Assembly: GCA_045545175.1 (NCBI GenBank)
Contig: JAZQAK010000024.1
Span: 62,001-126,000 of the forward strand
Direction: 5' to 3'
Length of the DNA: 64,000 nucleotides
From: RGIG6165 sp045545175
Lineage (GTDB): Bacteria; Bacillota; Clostridia; Oscillospirales; Feifaniaceae
Position 1 is the stretch's first letter; every line of letters starts with the position of its first letter. This document shows, piece after piece, positions 49,024 to 57,077 of this stretch. Under the pieces are notes generated by a model. The model made no database searches and had not been told where the DNA came from. It saw nothing but the letters and a program-made list of their open reading frames with translations. The position numbers were made by a program, and so were the translations under genes.

Positions 49024-49863
49024 ATGTTTAAGGGCTACACAAATGCAAAATCTGTTTTAGACGTATTACTTTCAAAAAAGCTTTTTGTTTTTGATATAGA
49101 CGGTACGGTAAGTCTTGACGCCACACCGTTTCCCTATGCCCTTGATTTTATCCATAATCTGCGTAAGAGTGGCAGGAAGGTGCTGTTTTTTACAAACAAT
49201 TCCTCTTGCTCGACCGAATTTTATTACGGTAAACTCGAAAAAATGGGCTTTGCCCCGCAGGATGGCGAAATTCTTACAAGCGGTGACGTCACGATAGACT
49301 TTCTTCTCCGTGAAAGAAAGGGCAAAAGCGTATATCTCGTAGGCACGCCCGACCTTGAAAACTGTTTTGAAAAACACGGTATTACACTTTCGGAGAATTC
49401 GGACATAGTAGTCTCGTCCTTTGATAAAACACTTACCGATGAAAAGGTCGAGAAAGCGGCGGCACTTATCAAAAACGGTGCAGAATTTCTTGCAACGCAT
49501 TACGATATGCTCTGTCCCGTAACAGACGGCGTTATTCCCGACTGCGGTACCATCTCGGAAATGATATCCGAAAAGGCTGACGGCGCAAAAGCCACGGTAT
49601 TCGGCAAGCCCTATCTGACTGCAGTTGAAAAGGTCTGCTCACAGACCGGCATATATAACAAAGACGATATCATCATTTTCGGTGACGCACTCAAGACAGA
49701 CATCGCCATGGGCAGACTTCACGGTATGAAAACAGGTCTTGTAATGACGGGCGTAACTTCACTTGATGACCTTGAAATGTTGACGGATGAACTCTATCCG
49801 GATTTCACCTTCCATTCACTTGAGGAAGTCAACAGTACAATGTTTTGCGAGGCTATTGTATGA
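49024..49863 (+). CDS. HAD-IIA family phosphatase (NagD-like)
   Basis: The 279-residue hydrolase has the nucleophile motif FDIDGTVSLDATP near residue 20, the motif II threonine/serine region LFFTNNSS near residue 55, and the late acidic motif IFGDALKTDIAMG near residue 220. The C2 cap matches NagD/AraL-type sugar or nucleotide phosphatases. AAGGAG precedes the ATG. Its stop overlaps the next start (ATGA). Confidence 0.9.
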   Translation: MFKGYTNAKSVLDVLLSKKLFVFDIDGTVSLDATPFPYALDFIHNLRKSGRKVLFFTNNSSCSTEFYYGKLEKMGFAPQDGEILTSGDVTIDFLLRERKGKSVYLVGTPDLENCFEKHGITLSENSDIVVSSFDKTLTDEKVEKAAALIKNGAEFLATHYDMLCPVTDGVIPDCGTISEMISEKADGAKATVFGKPYLTAVEKVCSQTGIYNKDDIIIFGDALKTDIAMGRLHGMKTGLVMTGVTSLDDLEMLTDELYPDFTFHSLEEVNSTMFCEAIV

Positions 49864-50696
49864 TTGAAATTCTAACTCACACACTCAAAGATACACTTAT
49901 AACTCTGCCCTTTTTGTTTTTGGCATATCTCGTAATGGAGTATATCGAACACAGGGCAGAAAATATAACCGATTTTATCAAGAAATCCCGTGTAGCAACG
50001 CTTGTAGGCTCAATTTGCGGAATAATTCCGCAATGCGGATTTTCCGCTTCGGCGGCAGGGCTGTTTTCGGGCGGTCTTATATCCCCCGGTACACTCGTTG
50101 CGGTATTTCTTGCAACTTCGGACGAGATGCTTCCCATACTTATAGCAAAGCAGGCACCGATGCCTCTTATAGTTAAAATCCTCATCTTGAAATTTGCAGG
50201 TGCCGTGATAACGGGTTATCTTATCGACTTTTTCTATAAACGCAAAAAAGAGAAAAGTATCCACGACCTCTGTCACGAAAGCGGTTGTCACTGCGAAGAA
50301 CACGAGGGTGTCGTCATTCCTGCCCTGATACACACGGCAAAAGTGGCGGTATTCATATTTGCGGTCACCTTTATACTCACCGCCGTGATACACCACATCG
50401 GTGAAGATGCACTTGCAGGCTTCATATTAAACAAACCTGTTATAGGCAATCTGCTTGCCGCCTTAATCGGCCTTATCCCCAACTGTGCGGCGTCGGTCGT
50501 GATAACCGAGTTATATCTCAGTGGTGCAATGAGTGCAGGTGCAATGCTGTCAGGTCTTTTCGTCGGTGCAGGCATCGGCATTGCGGTGCTTTTCCGCACC
50601 AACAAAAATTTAAAAGAAAACCTGCTCCTGACGTCAATGCTTTTTATATCAGGCGTCATACTCGGTCTTATTTTCGGACTTATTCCAATATGGTAA
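49860..50696 (+). CDS. ArsP_2-type membrane transporter (putative Mn/heavy-metal exporter)
   Basis: The 278-residue protein has about eight hydrophobic segments arranged as two similar halves. The first half has GSICGIIPQCGFSASAAGLF near residue 45 and the second GLIPNCAASVVITELYLSG near residue 205. The cysteine-proline helices and the histidine/cysteine-rich loop (CHESGCHCEEHEG, near residue 140) suggest metal handling. Proteins of this family are annotated as putative manganese or 10-TM heavy-metal exporters. It is translationally coupled to the HAD gene. Confidence 0.75.
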   Translation: MIEILTHTLKDTLITLPFLFLAYLVMEYIEHRAENITDFIKKSRVATLVGSICGIIPQCGFSASAAGLFSGGLISPGTLVAVFLATSDEMLPILIAKQAPMPLIVKILILKFAGAVITGYLIDFFYKRKKEKSIHDLCHESGCHCEEHEGVVIPALIHTAKVAVFIFAVTFILTAVIHHIGEDALAGFILNKPVIGNLLAALIGLIPNCAASVVITELYLSGAMSAGAMLSGLFVGAGIGIAVLFRTNKNLKENLLLTSMLFISGVILGLIFGLIPIW

Positions 50697-50699
50697 AAC

Positions 50700-50731
50700 A
50701 AAAAACAGTCGTGAACTTCACGACTGTTTTT
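50700..50731 (+). terminator. terminator after the ArsP_2-type gene
   Basis: AAACAGTCGTGA and TCACGACTGTTT form a 12-bp stem with a short ACT loop, followed by T-rich sequence. Confidence 0.88.
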
Positions 50732-50737
50732 ATTTAT

Positions 50738-50931
50738 GGGCGTATTCTCTTAGGGATTATTTGCCCAAAAACGATAGTTTTTGTGGTGACTAAGCAGTTT
50801 TGGGTTAGAGATTTTTCGTTTAGACAAAATAATAAATATTCCGCAATACTTTGTGTATTACGGAATTTTTTTATGAAGTATTAACGGAAAATATCAAGCC
50901 AAAACCGATTCATTCCTGAGTGAATACGCCC
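50738..50931. mobile_element. inverted-repeat element, copy B (194 bp)
   Basis: The ends are GGGCGTATTCTCTTAGGGAT and, from the other strand, GGGCGTATTCACTCAGGAAT. The body matches copy A (871-1421) in several blocks: GCCCAAAA, GCAGTTTTGGGTTAGAGATT, the ATTCCGCAATAC hairpin with its T run (about 50840-50870), and AAAACCGATTCATTCCT. It lacks both inner blocks of copy A, so it probably represents the simpler form. There is no gene inside and no clear target-site duplication. Confidence 0.72.
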
Positions 50932-50934
50932 CTA

Positions 50935-51969
50935 TTACATATTTCTTGATTTGTCTGCGCATGCCTTTACTGCCTGCATAATCGCATTTCTGAAGCCTGC
51001 CTCTTCAAGTGCGGCAACCGCTTCAATGGTAGTACCGCCGGGTGAACAAACCTCATCTTTAAGCTGTTCGGGATGCTTTCCCGCTTCGAGCACCATTTTT
51101 GCCGAGCCGAGCACCATCTGTGCCGCAAGTTCGAGTGCCGTATCCCTTGGCAGACCTTCACGAACCCCTGCATCTGCAAGTGCCTGTATGAACATATATA
51201 CGTACGCAGGACCCGAGCCCGAAACCGCCGTCACAGCGTCAAACATACGCTCTTCCAAAACTACCGCCTTGCCAAGACCCGAGAATATCTCGGTTATACT
51301 CTTAAGTTCCCTCGCCGTCACGTTTTTCGACGGGCAGAGTGCCGACATTCCTGCATTTACGAGTGCAGGTGTATTGGGCATAACTCGTACTATCTTCTGC
51401 TTTTCGCCGAGTCTTTCCGCAAGATATGAAATGTTTCTTCCTGCAACTATCGAAACGACCAGCGTATCGTCTGCAACGAGACCGCTTATCTCTTCAAGTA
51501 CACCGTCAAGATATGCGGGTTTTACGGCAAGAATAAGCAGATTTGCCTTGGTTGCCGCCTCTTTATTATCCGTAATTGTATTGATTTTGAGTTTTGACTT
51601 GAGCGGTCGCAGAACCGCTTCACTAACGTCCGAAACAGTTACGTTTGCCGCCTCTGCAATACCGTTTGTGACTATACCCGTAGCAATGGCGCTGCCCATA
51701 TTGCCACCGCCGATTATGCATATATCCTTTTTGCCCGACAGCCTCTCATTGTAACTGAGTTCGTCCGTGCTGACACCGAGTGCCGCCGCAAGTTTTGCGC
51801 ACGTTCCTTTAGAAACCGTGGTAAGCCCTCTTTCAAGCTGAGAAAGATAGCCTATCGAAAGCCCCGTTTCCTCCGCAAGTGCTTTGAGCGTCATTTTCTT
51901 TGACGCCCTTATCTTTTTTATGTTCTGTCCGATATTTTTTCCGCTGCTGCTTTTTCTGACGTTTTTCAT
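50935..51969 (-). CDS. proC: pyrroline-5-carboxylate reductase with an N-terminal HTH domain
   Basis: The 344-residue protein joins an XRE/Cro-type helix-turn-helix (about 14-71: LKALAEETGLSIGYLSQLER) to a full-length ProC (about 81-344). The ProC part has the NAD(P) loop IIGGGNMGSAIATG, VRVMPNTPALV and the proline-binding end AVSGSGPAYVYMF with DEVCSPGGTTIEA. ProC makes proline from pyrroline-5-carboxylate. The fusion suggests an enzyme that also binds DNA. The ATG at 51969 has GAGGTTGG upstream. Two identical 11-bp palindromes lie at its promoter (52017-52048). Confidence 0.9.
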   Translation of the reverse strand: MKNVRKSSSGKNIGQNIKKIRASKKMTLKALAEETGLSIGYLSQLERGLTTVSKGTCAKLAAALGVSTDELSYNERLSGKKDICIIGGGNMGSAIATGIVTNGIAEAANVTVSDVSEAVLRPLKSKLKINTITDNKEAATKANLLILAVKPAYLDGVLEEISGLVADDTLVVSIVAGRNISYLAERLGEKQKIVRVMPNTPALVNAGMSALCPSKNVTARELKSITEIFSGLGKAVVLEERMFDAVTAVSGSGPAYVYMFIQALADAGVREGLPRDTALELAAQMVLGSAKMVLEAGKHPEQLKDEVCSPGGTTIEAVAALEEAGFRNAIMQAVKACADKSRNM

Positions 51970-52004
51970 AAAAACCAACCTCTAATTTTTTACTTCCGTA
52001 TCTT

Positions 52005-52032
52005 ATTATAAAGCAGTTTTAGTAAAAGTCAA
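52005..52032 (-). promoter_or_regulatory. sigma-A promoter of the HTH-proC gene
   Basis: On the minus strand TTGACT (52027-52032) and TATAAT (52005-52010) are spaced by 16 nt. Confidence 0.7.
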
Positions 52033-52048
52033 TCAGATTTTAGTAAAA
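52017..52048. promoter_or_regulatory. twin palindromes at the HTH-proC promoter (candidate operator)
   Basis: TTTTAGTAAAA occurs at 52017-52027 and 52038-52048, 21 bp apart (two helical turns). Each is a palindrome around its central base. One lies in the promoter spacer up to the -35 box, the other just upstream. Confidence 0.65.
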
Positions 52049-52999
52049 TTATTTAGCAACGTTATTTTTGGTCTTTCCCTCAAGAAAACTTTTTATGTTG
52101 TCCTCAACTATGTGCATAAGCCTGTTTCTCGTTTCAATAGGTGCCCACGCTATATGAGGGGTAACGGTGAGATTTTCAACGTCAAACAGCGGACAGTTTT
52201 CACTCATCGGCTCGGTCGTAAGCACGTCGATTGCCGCCCCTGCTATAACGCCGTTTCTGACAGCACCTGCAAGTGCCTGCTCGTCAATAACACCGCCTCT
52301 TGCCGTGTTGATAAAGTATGCCGTTTTTTTCATCTTCGAAAATTCTTTTTCACCGAACATACCCTTCGAAGCCTCGTTCAGAGGACAGTGTACCGTTATA
52401 TAATCGCTGTCTTCAAGAAGCGTATCAAAACCGCAGAACTGCACATTTTCATCCTCTTTCAGAGTACGTGTATATGCAAGCACTTTCATGCCGAATGCCC
52501 TTGCAATTTCAGCAACCTTTTTACCGATATTGCCGTAGCCGACAATGCCGAGTGTCTTACCGTCCAGTTCACACAGCGGGAATACGAAGGGTGAAAAAGT
52601 ATCACTCCTTTTCCAGCCGCCTTCACGCACGAAAGCGTCGTACTCTGCGGTACGGTTACTGTGTGCAAGAATATACGAAAATACCTGCTGTGCCACCGCA
52701 CTCGTCGAATAACTTCCCGCATTGCATACGGCGATACCGCGTTCTTTCGCATATTCAATATCTATATTGTTGTAGCCCGTTGCGAAAAGGCCGATATATT
52801 TTAAGTTTTTTGCATCTTTCATATTTTCACGGTCAAGCACGGTTTTGTTGACAATAACCATATCCGCATCGGCAATACGTCCTGCCGTCTGCGAAGCATC
52901 GGTAAGGTCGTATATCTCCACGTCCCCGTACTTCTTAAAATAATCCAGCGAAATATCCCCGTTTGTAATCGTTTTTGCATCCGTGACAACGATTTTCAC
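52049..52999 (-). CDS. D-2-hydroxyacid dehydrogenase
   Basis: The 316-residue NAD-dependent enzyme has the Rossmann loop GKTLGIVGYGNIGKKVAEIARAF split by the cofactor domain near residue 145. The catalytic arginine lies in INTARGGVIDE near residue 233, with the glutamate and histidine further on (TPHIAWAP near residue 282). It could reduce hydroxypyruvate, glyoxylate or 2-oxoacids; the substrate is not evident. The start is a GTG with GGGAGG 7 nt upstream. It precedes the HTH-proC gene on the same strand but that gene has its own promoter. Confidence 0.9.
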   Translation of the reverse strand: MKIVVTDAKTITNGDISLDYFKKYGDVEIYDLTDASQTAGRIADADMVIVNKTVLDRENMKDAKNLKYIGLFATGYNNIDIEYAKERGIAVCNAGSYSTSAVAQQVFSYILAHSNRTAEYDAFVREGGWKRSDTFSPFVFPLCELDGKTLGIVGYGNIGKKVAEIARAFGMKVLAYTRTLKEDENVQFCGFDTLLEDSDYITVHCPLNEASKGMFGEKEFSKMKKTAYFINTARGGVIDEQALAGAVRNGVIAGAAIDVLTTEPMSENCPLFDVENLTVTPHIAWAPIETRNRLMHIVEDNIKSFLEGKTKNNVAK

Positions 53000-53028
53000 T
53001 TTAATGCCTCCCTAATTTTATTAAGTCA

Positions 53029-53057
53029 ATTATAGCGTTATGTGCAAAAATATACAA
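53029..53057 (-). promoter_or_regulatory. sigma-A promoter of the D-2-hydroxyacid dehydrogenase gene
   Basis: On the minus strand TTGTAT (53052-53057) and TATAAT (53029-53034) are spaced by 17 nt. Confidence 0.7.
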
Positions 53058-53151
53058 GTATTACCGATTTTTCTGCAGGTATAGCATACCATTTTTTACC
53101 ACACCCCTAAGAAAATAAAAAAATGGCTATTTAAATACTAATTTTTATATA

Positions 53152-53179
53152 TTGATTTTTACGAAAAATGTGATATTAT
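53152..53179 (+). promoter_or_regulatory. sigma-A promoter of pflB
   Basis: TTGATT (53152-53157) and TATTAT (53174-53179) are spaced by 16 nt, giving a 5' leader of about 80 nt. A further TATAAT near 53240 might serve a second start. Confidence 0.6.
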
Positions 53180-53263
53180 GACACTTGGAGAGTTATATTT
53201 TTTAATGTGGCTTTCATATGCGGTTAAAGTGATTAAATTTTATAATATACAAGGAGGCACAAT

Positions 53264-55522
53264 ATGGTTAATTTCGAACAGTGGAACGGCTTTGAAGGCC
53301 GTATGTGGAAAGAAGAAGTTAATGTAAGAGACTTTATTCAGAAGAACTACCGTCCTTACGACGGTGATGAGTCCTTCCTTGAAGGTCCTACAGAAGCAAC
53401 TAATAAGTTATGGGGCGCTTTACAGAAGCTCCAGAAGGAAGAACGTGCTAAAGGTGGCGTTCTCGAATGTGAAACTAAGGTCGTAACGAGCCTTACGGCT
53501 TACGGTCCTGCTTACATCGACGAATCACTCAAGGATGAAGAAAAGGTTGTCGGTCTGCAGACAGATAAGCCCTTAAAGCGTGCATTTATGCCCTACGGCG
53601 GTATCAGAATGGCTGAACAGGCTTGCGAAACCTACGGCTACACACCCGATCCCGAACTTCACAAGATATTTACGGAATATTGCCGTACACACAACCAGGC
53701 TGTTTTTGATGCATATACTCCCGAAATGAGACTTGCTCGTCGCAGCCACATTATCACAGGTCTGCCGGACACTTACGGCCGTGGCCGTATCGTAGGCGAC
53801 TACAGACGTGTTGCACTTTACGGTATCGATCAGCTCATCAAGTTCAAGCAGGAAGACCTTGCTAACTGCGGTGACGGCACTATGATTGATGACGTTATCC
53901 GTCAGCGTGAAGAAATTGCACGTCAGATCGGTGCTCTTAAGGGTATGAAGGAAATGGCTGCCCTCTACGGCTTTGACATTTCACTTCCCGCTAAGGACGC
54001 TAAGGAAGCAGTTCAGTGGCTCTACTTCGGTTACCTTGCTGCTGTTAAGACACAGAACGGTGCCGCAATGAGCGTTGGCCGTATCTCAACCTTCCTTGAC
54101 ATCTATCTCCAGCGTGACCTTGATGCAGGCATCATCACAGAAAAAGAAGCGCAGGAACTTATCGACCATCTCGTTATGAAACTCCGTATGGTTAAGTTCG
54201 CTCGTATTCCTTCATACAACGCACTCTTCTCAGGCGACCCCGTTTGGGCAACGGTTGTTGTCGGCGGTACAGGTATTGACGGACGTTCAATGGTTACAAA
54301 GAACGACTACCGTTTCCTCCGCACACTTGAAAATATGGGTCCCTCACCTGAGCCGAACCTTACTATTCTCTATTCACCCAACCTTCCTGAAACATTCAAG
54401 AAGTACGCTTCAAAGATTTCTATTCTCACAAGCTCAGTTCAGTACGAGAATGATGACGTTATGAAGCCCTACTGGGGTGACGATTACTCAATCTGCTGCT
54501 GCGTATCTGCAACACAGACGGGTAAGGAAATGCAGTTCTTCGGCGCTCGTGCAAACCTCGCTAAGTGTCTTCTCTACGCTATCAACGGCGGTGTTGACGA
54601 AATGCTCCGTGAGCAGATAGGACCCGCTTACGCACCTATCACAAGCGAATATCTTGATTACGATGAAGTTGTCAAGAAGTTTGACACGATGATGGAATGG
54701 CTTGCAGGCCTTTACGTAAATATACTCAACCTCATTCAGTACATGCATGATAAGTACTACTATGAAGAAGCTGAAATGGCTCTTATCGATACAGACGTAC
54801 GTCGTTCATTCGCAACGGGTATCGCAGGCTTCTCACACGTTGTAGACTCACTCAGCGCTATCAAGTACGCTAAGGTTAAGACAGTACGTGACGAAACAGG
54901 TATGGTTACAGATTACATCGTTGAGGGTGACTTCCCCAAATACGGTAACGACGATAACCGTGCAGACGATATTGCAGTATGGCTTCTCAAGACATTCATC
55001 GAAAAGATTAAGAAGCATCACACATACCGTGATTCAGAACCTTCAACGTCAATTCTTACAATCACGTCAAACGTTGTTTACGGTAAGGCAACGGGTGCTA
55101 CACCTGACGGCCGTCTCGCATCGGCTTCATTTGCTCCCGGCGGCACACCGAGTTACGGTGCAGAGCAGAACGGTCTTCTCGCATCACTCAACTCAGTTGC
55201 AAAGCTTCCCTATCACTGGGCGCTTGACGGTATTTCAAATACGCAGACAATCAACCCCGATGCACTCGGTCATAACAATGACGAAAGAGTTGATAACCTC
55301 GTTAACGTTCTTGACGGTTACTTCTCACAGGGTTCACACCATCTCAACGTAAACGTATTCGGTAAAGAAAAGCTTATCGACGCTATGGAACATCCGGAGA
55401 AGGAAGAATATGCAAACTTCACAATCCGTGTATCAGGCTACGCTGTTAAGTTTATCGACCTTACACGTGAACAGCAGGAGGACGTTCTTGCAAGAACATG
55501 CCACACCACACTTACTAAGTAA
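53264..55522 (+). CDS. pflB: formate C-acetyltransferase (pyruvate formate-lyase)
   Basis: The 752-residue glycyl-radical enzyme splits pyruvate and CoA into acetyl-CoA and formate. The catalytic cysteine pair lies in SICCCVSATQTG near residue 412 and the glycyl-radical glycine in IRVSGYAVKF near residue 724. AAGGAGG precedes the ATG. Codons look strongly biased (many GTT, GCT, CGT and AAG), as in highly expressed genes. pflA follows 72 bp downstream past a hairpin. Confidence 0.98.
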   Translation: MVNFEQWNGFEGRMWKEEVNVRDFIQKNYRPYDGDESFLEGPTEATNKLWGALQKLQKEERAKGGVLECETKVVTSLTAYGPAYIDESLKDEEKVVGLQTDKPLKRAFMPYGGIRMAEQACETYGYTPDPELHKIFTEYCRTHNQAVFDAYTPEMRLARRSHIITGLPDTYGRGRIVGDYRRVALYGIDQLIKFKQEDLANCGDGTMIDDVIRQREEIARQIGALKGMKEMAALYGFDISLPAKDAKEAVQWLYFGYLAAVKTQNGAAMSVGRISTFLDIYLQRDLDAGIITEKEAQELIDHLVMKLRMVKFARIPSYNALFSGDPVWATVVVGGTGIDGRSMVTKNDYRFLRTLENMGPSPEPNLTILYSPNLPETFKKYASKISILTSSVQYENDDVMKPYWGDDYSICCCVSATQTGKEMQFFGARANLAKCLLYAINGGVDEMLREQIGPAYAPITSEYLDYDEVVKKFDTMMEWLAGLYVNILNLIQYMHDKYYYEEAEMALIDTDVRRSFATGIAGFSHVVDSLSAIKYAKVKTVRDETGMVTDYIVEGDFPKYGNDDNRADDIAVWLLKTFIEKIKKHHTYRDSEPSTSILTITSNVVYGKATGATPDGRLASASFAPGGTPSYGAEQNGLLASLNSVAKLPYHWALDGISNTQTINPDALGHNNDERVDNLVNVLDGYFSQGSHHLNVNVFGKEKLIDAMEHPEKEEYANFTIRVSGYAVKFIDLTREQQEDVLARTCHTTLTK

Positions 55523-55538
55523 TTTTTAATTGAAATAA

Positions 55539-55581
55539 ATGCTGATTTTCGCGGCATACTACCGTGGGAATCAGCATTTTT
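55539..55581 (+). terminator. hairpin between pflB and pflA
   Basis: ATGCTGATT (55539-55547) pairs with AATCAGCAT (55569-55577), with an inner CGCGG/CCGTG extension, followed by a T run. It probably lets only part of transcription continue into pflA. Confidence 0.75.
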
Positions 55582-55594
55582 AATAGGAGTAAAA

Positions 55595-56338
55595 ATGGAA
55601 AAAGTTATCGGAAAAATTCATTCTTTGGAGACATTTGGTCTTGTTGACGGACCGGGCGTTCGCTTCGTCGTGTTTCTGCAAGGCTGTAAGATGCGCTGTA
55701 AATACTGTCACAACCCTGAAACGTGGTCGTTTGACGGCGCTCAGGACAGAGAGGCGGGCGAACTTTTTGAGCACGTCTACCATTACAAAGGCTATTGGGG
55801 TAACGGCGGCGGCGTGACCGTAAGCGGTGGTGAGCCTCTGCTTCAGATAGACTTTGTGACAGAATTTTTCCGTCAGGCAAAACTTAAAGGCGTTCATACG
55901 ACGATAGATACCGCAGGTCAGCCTTTTTGCGAAGAGCCCGAGTTTTTGGAAAAATTTGATAAACTTCTTTCGTATACCGACCTCGTTATGCTCGATTTAA
56001 AAGAGATGGATGATAAAAAACACCGTTCTCTTACGGGATATACCAATGAAAATATCCTTAAACTTGCAAAATATCTGTCCGACAAAGGCAAGCCGATGTG
56101 GATACGTCACGTGCTCGTGCCCGGTGTCACGGATGATGAAAACGGTCTTAAAGAAATGGCAGATTTTATCGGCAGTCTTAAAACCGTAGAACGTATTGAA
56201 GTTCTTCCCTACCACACGCTCGGCCTGTTCAAGTGGGAAAAACTCGGCATCAAATATCCCTTGGAGGGTATTAAATCCCCGACCGAAGAACAGGTAAAAA
56301 AAGCAGAAGAAATCTTACAGGTTTCAAAATACAACTAA
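55595..56338 (+). CDS. pflA: pyruvate formate-lyase activating enzyme
   Basis: The 247-residue radical SAM enzyme puts the glycyl radical on PflB. It shows CKMRCKYCHNPETW (Cx3CxxC) near residue 29, the VSGGEPLLQ glycine motif near residue 77, and DLKEMDDKKH near residue 138. AGGAG precedes the ATG. It follows its substrate enzyme, as usual. Confidence 0.97.
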   Translation: MEKVIGKIHSLETFGLVDGPGVRFVVFLQGCKMRCKYCHNPETWSFDGAQDREAGELFEHVYHYKGYWGNGGGVTVSGGEPLLQIDFVTEFFRQAKLKGVHTTIDTAGQPFCEEPEFLEKFDKLLSYTDLVMLDLKEMDDKKHRSLTGYTNENILKLAKYLSDKGKPMWIRHVLVPGVTDDENGLKEMADFIGSLKTVERIEVLPYHTLGLFKWEKLGIKYPLEGIKSPTEEQVKKAEEILQVSKYN

Positions 56339-56339
56339 A

Positions 56340-56372
56340 AAAACTCCTTACGGTATTCCGTAAGGAGTTTTT
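56340..56372. terminator. bidirectional terminator after pflA
   Basis: AAACTCCTTACGG (56341-56353) pairs with CCGTAAGGAGTTT (56358-56370), loop TATT, with A and T runs. Confidence 0.88.
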
Positions 56373-56930
56373 TTAGTTCATTGATTCGTGGGCTTTTTTC
56401 ACTGCTTCAATAAAACCGTCGGTTGAAATCGTGCAGGAGGAGCGTATTTCCGTCTCATTTTCATCAATTTGCTGAATTTCTTCTATCGTCTTACCCTCCA
56501 TCCATGTTTCAAGGGCGTCTACCTGCTCATACCACTCCTTGCCTATGCCCGAAGCCTGTCTCATACCGTAATCGTCACCGAGTTCACGCTTTGAGTAAGC
56601 ACTGCTCTCGTCGGAGGAAAATGCACCTGACGCATCAAACGTCCCCGTTGACTCAACACAGTCAAGACGTGCTTTATGCACCTTTCCGTCTTTGTCAAAC
56701 GTAACCGCTGCGATGTAACTTTCAAGGGCGGTCTGTCCTGACGCCTCTGCACTTGCAGAGTAGCCCTCGTGCTTTACCGTAACCCCGAGCCCCATAGCCA
56801 TATTGTCAGCCATATCGGTAACGGGTGTCTCGCCGAGCATATCGCTCTCGCCTGTCATATCCTCCTTACCGCACGCGGCAAAAGAGAGTGCAAGTGCAAG
56901 AACGAGTGTAATGATTATAAGTTTTTTCAT
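56373..56930 (-). CDS. lipoprotein of unknown function (possibly FMN-binding-like)
   Basis: The 185-residue protein has a lipoprotein signal peptide ending in the lipobox SFAAC near residue 20, followed by an acidic, methionine-rich spacer. The body has a strand pattern SYIAAVTFDKDGKVHKARLD and a long helix with WYEQVDALETWMEGKT, reminiscent of small extracellular FMN_bind-related lipoproteins of Clostridia. The diagnostic flavin-attachment threonine motif (SGAT) is not evident, so I do not claim flavin binding. AAAGGAAA stands before the ATG at 56930; upstream in-frame starts lack a site and would spoil the signal peptide. Confidence 0.75.
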   Translation of the reverse strand: MKKLIIITLVLALALSFAACGKEDMTGESDMLGETPVTDMADNMAMGLGVTVKHEGYSASAEASGQTALESYIAAVTFDKDGKVHKARLDCVESTGTFDASGAFSSDESSAYSKRELGDDYGMRQASGIGKEWYEQVDALETWMEGKTIEEIQQIDENETEIRSSCTISTDGFIEAVKKAHESMN

Positions 56931-57077
56931 AATCGGATTTCCTTTCAAAAAAGCTTTCAGCATTATTGTTTGCCCCACTTTGCAAAAATATACCTTATTT
57001 TTTCTGCGTCTTTATTATTGTAATAATAAGATATAAATGATATAATAAGATGTCTAATTATCGAAAGGAGACTGTAC

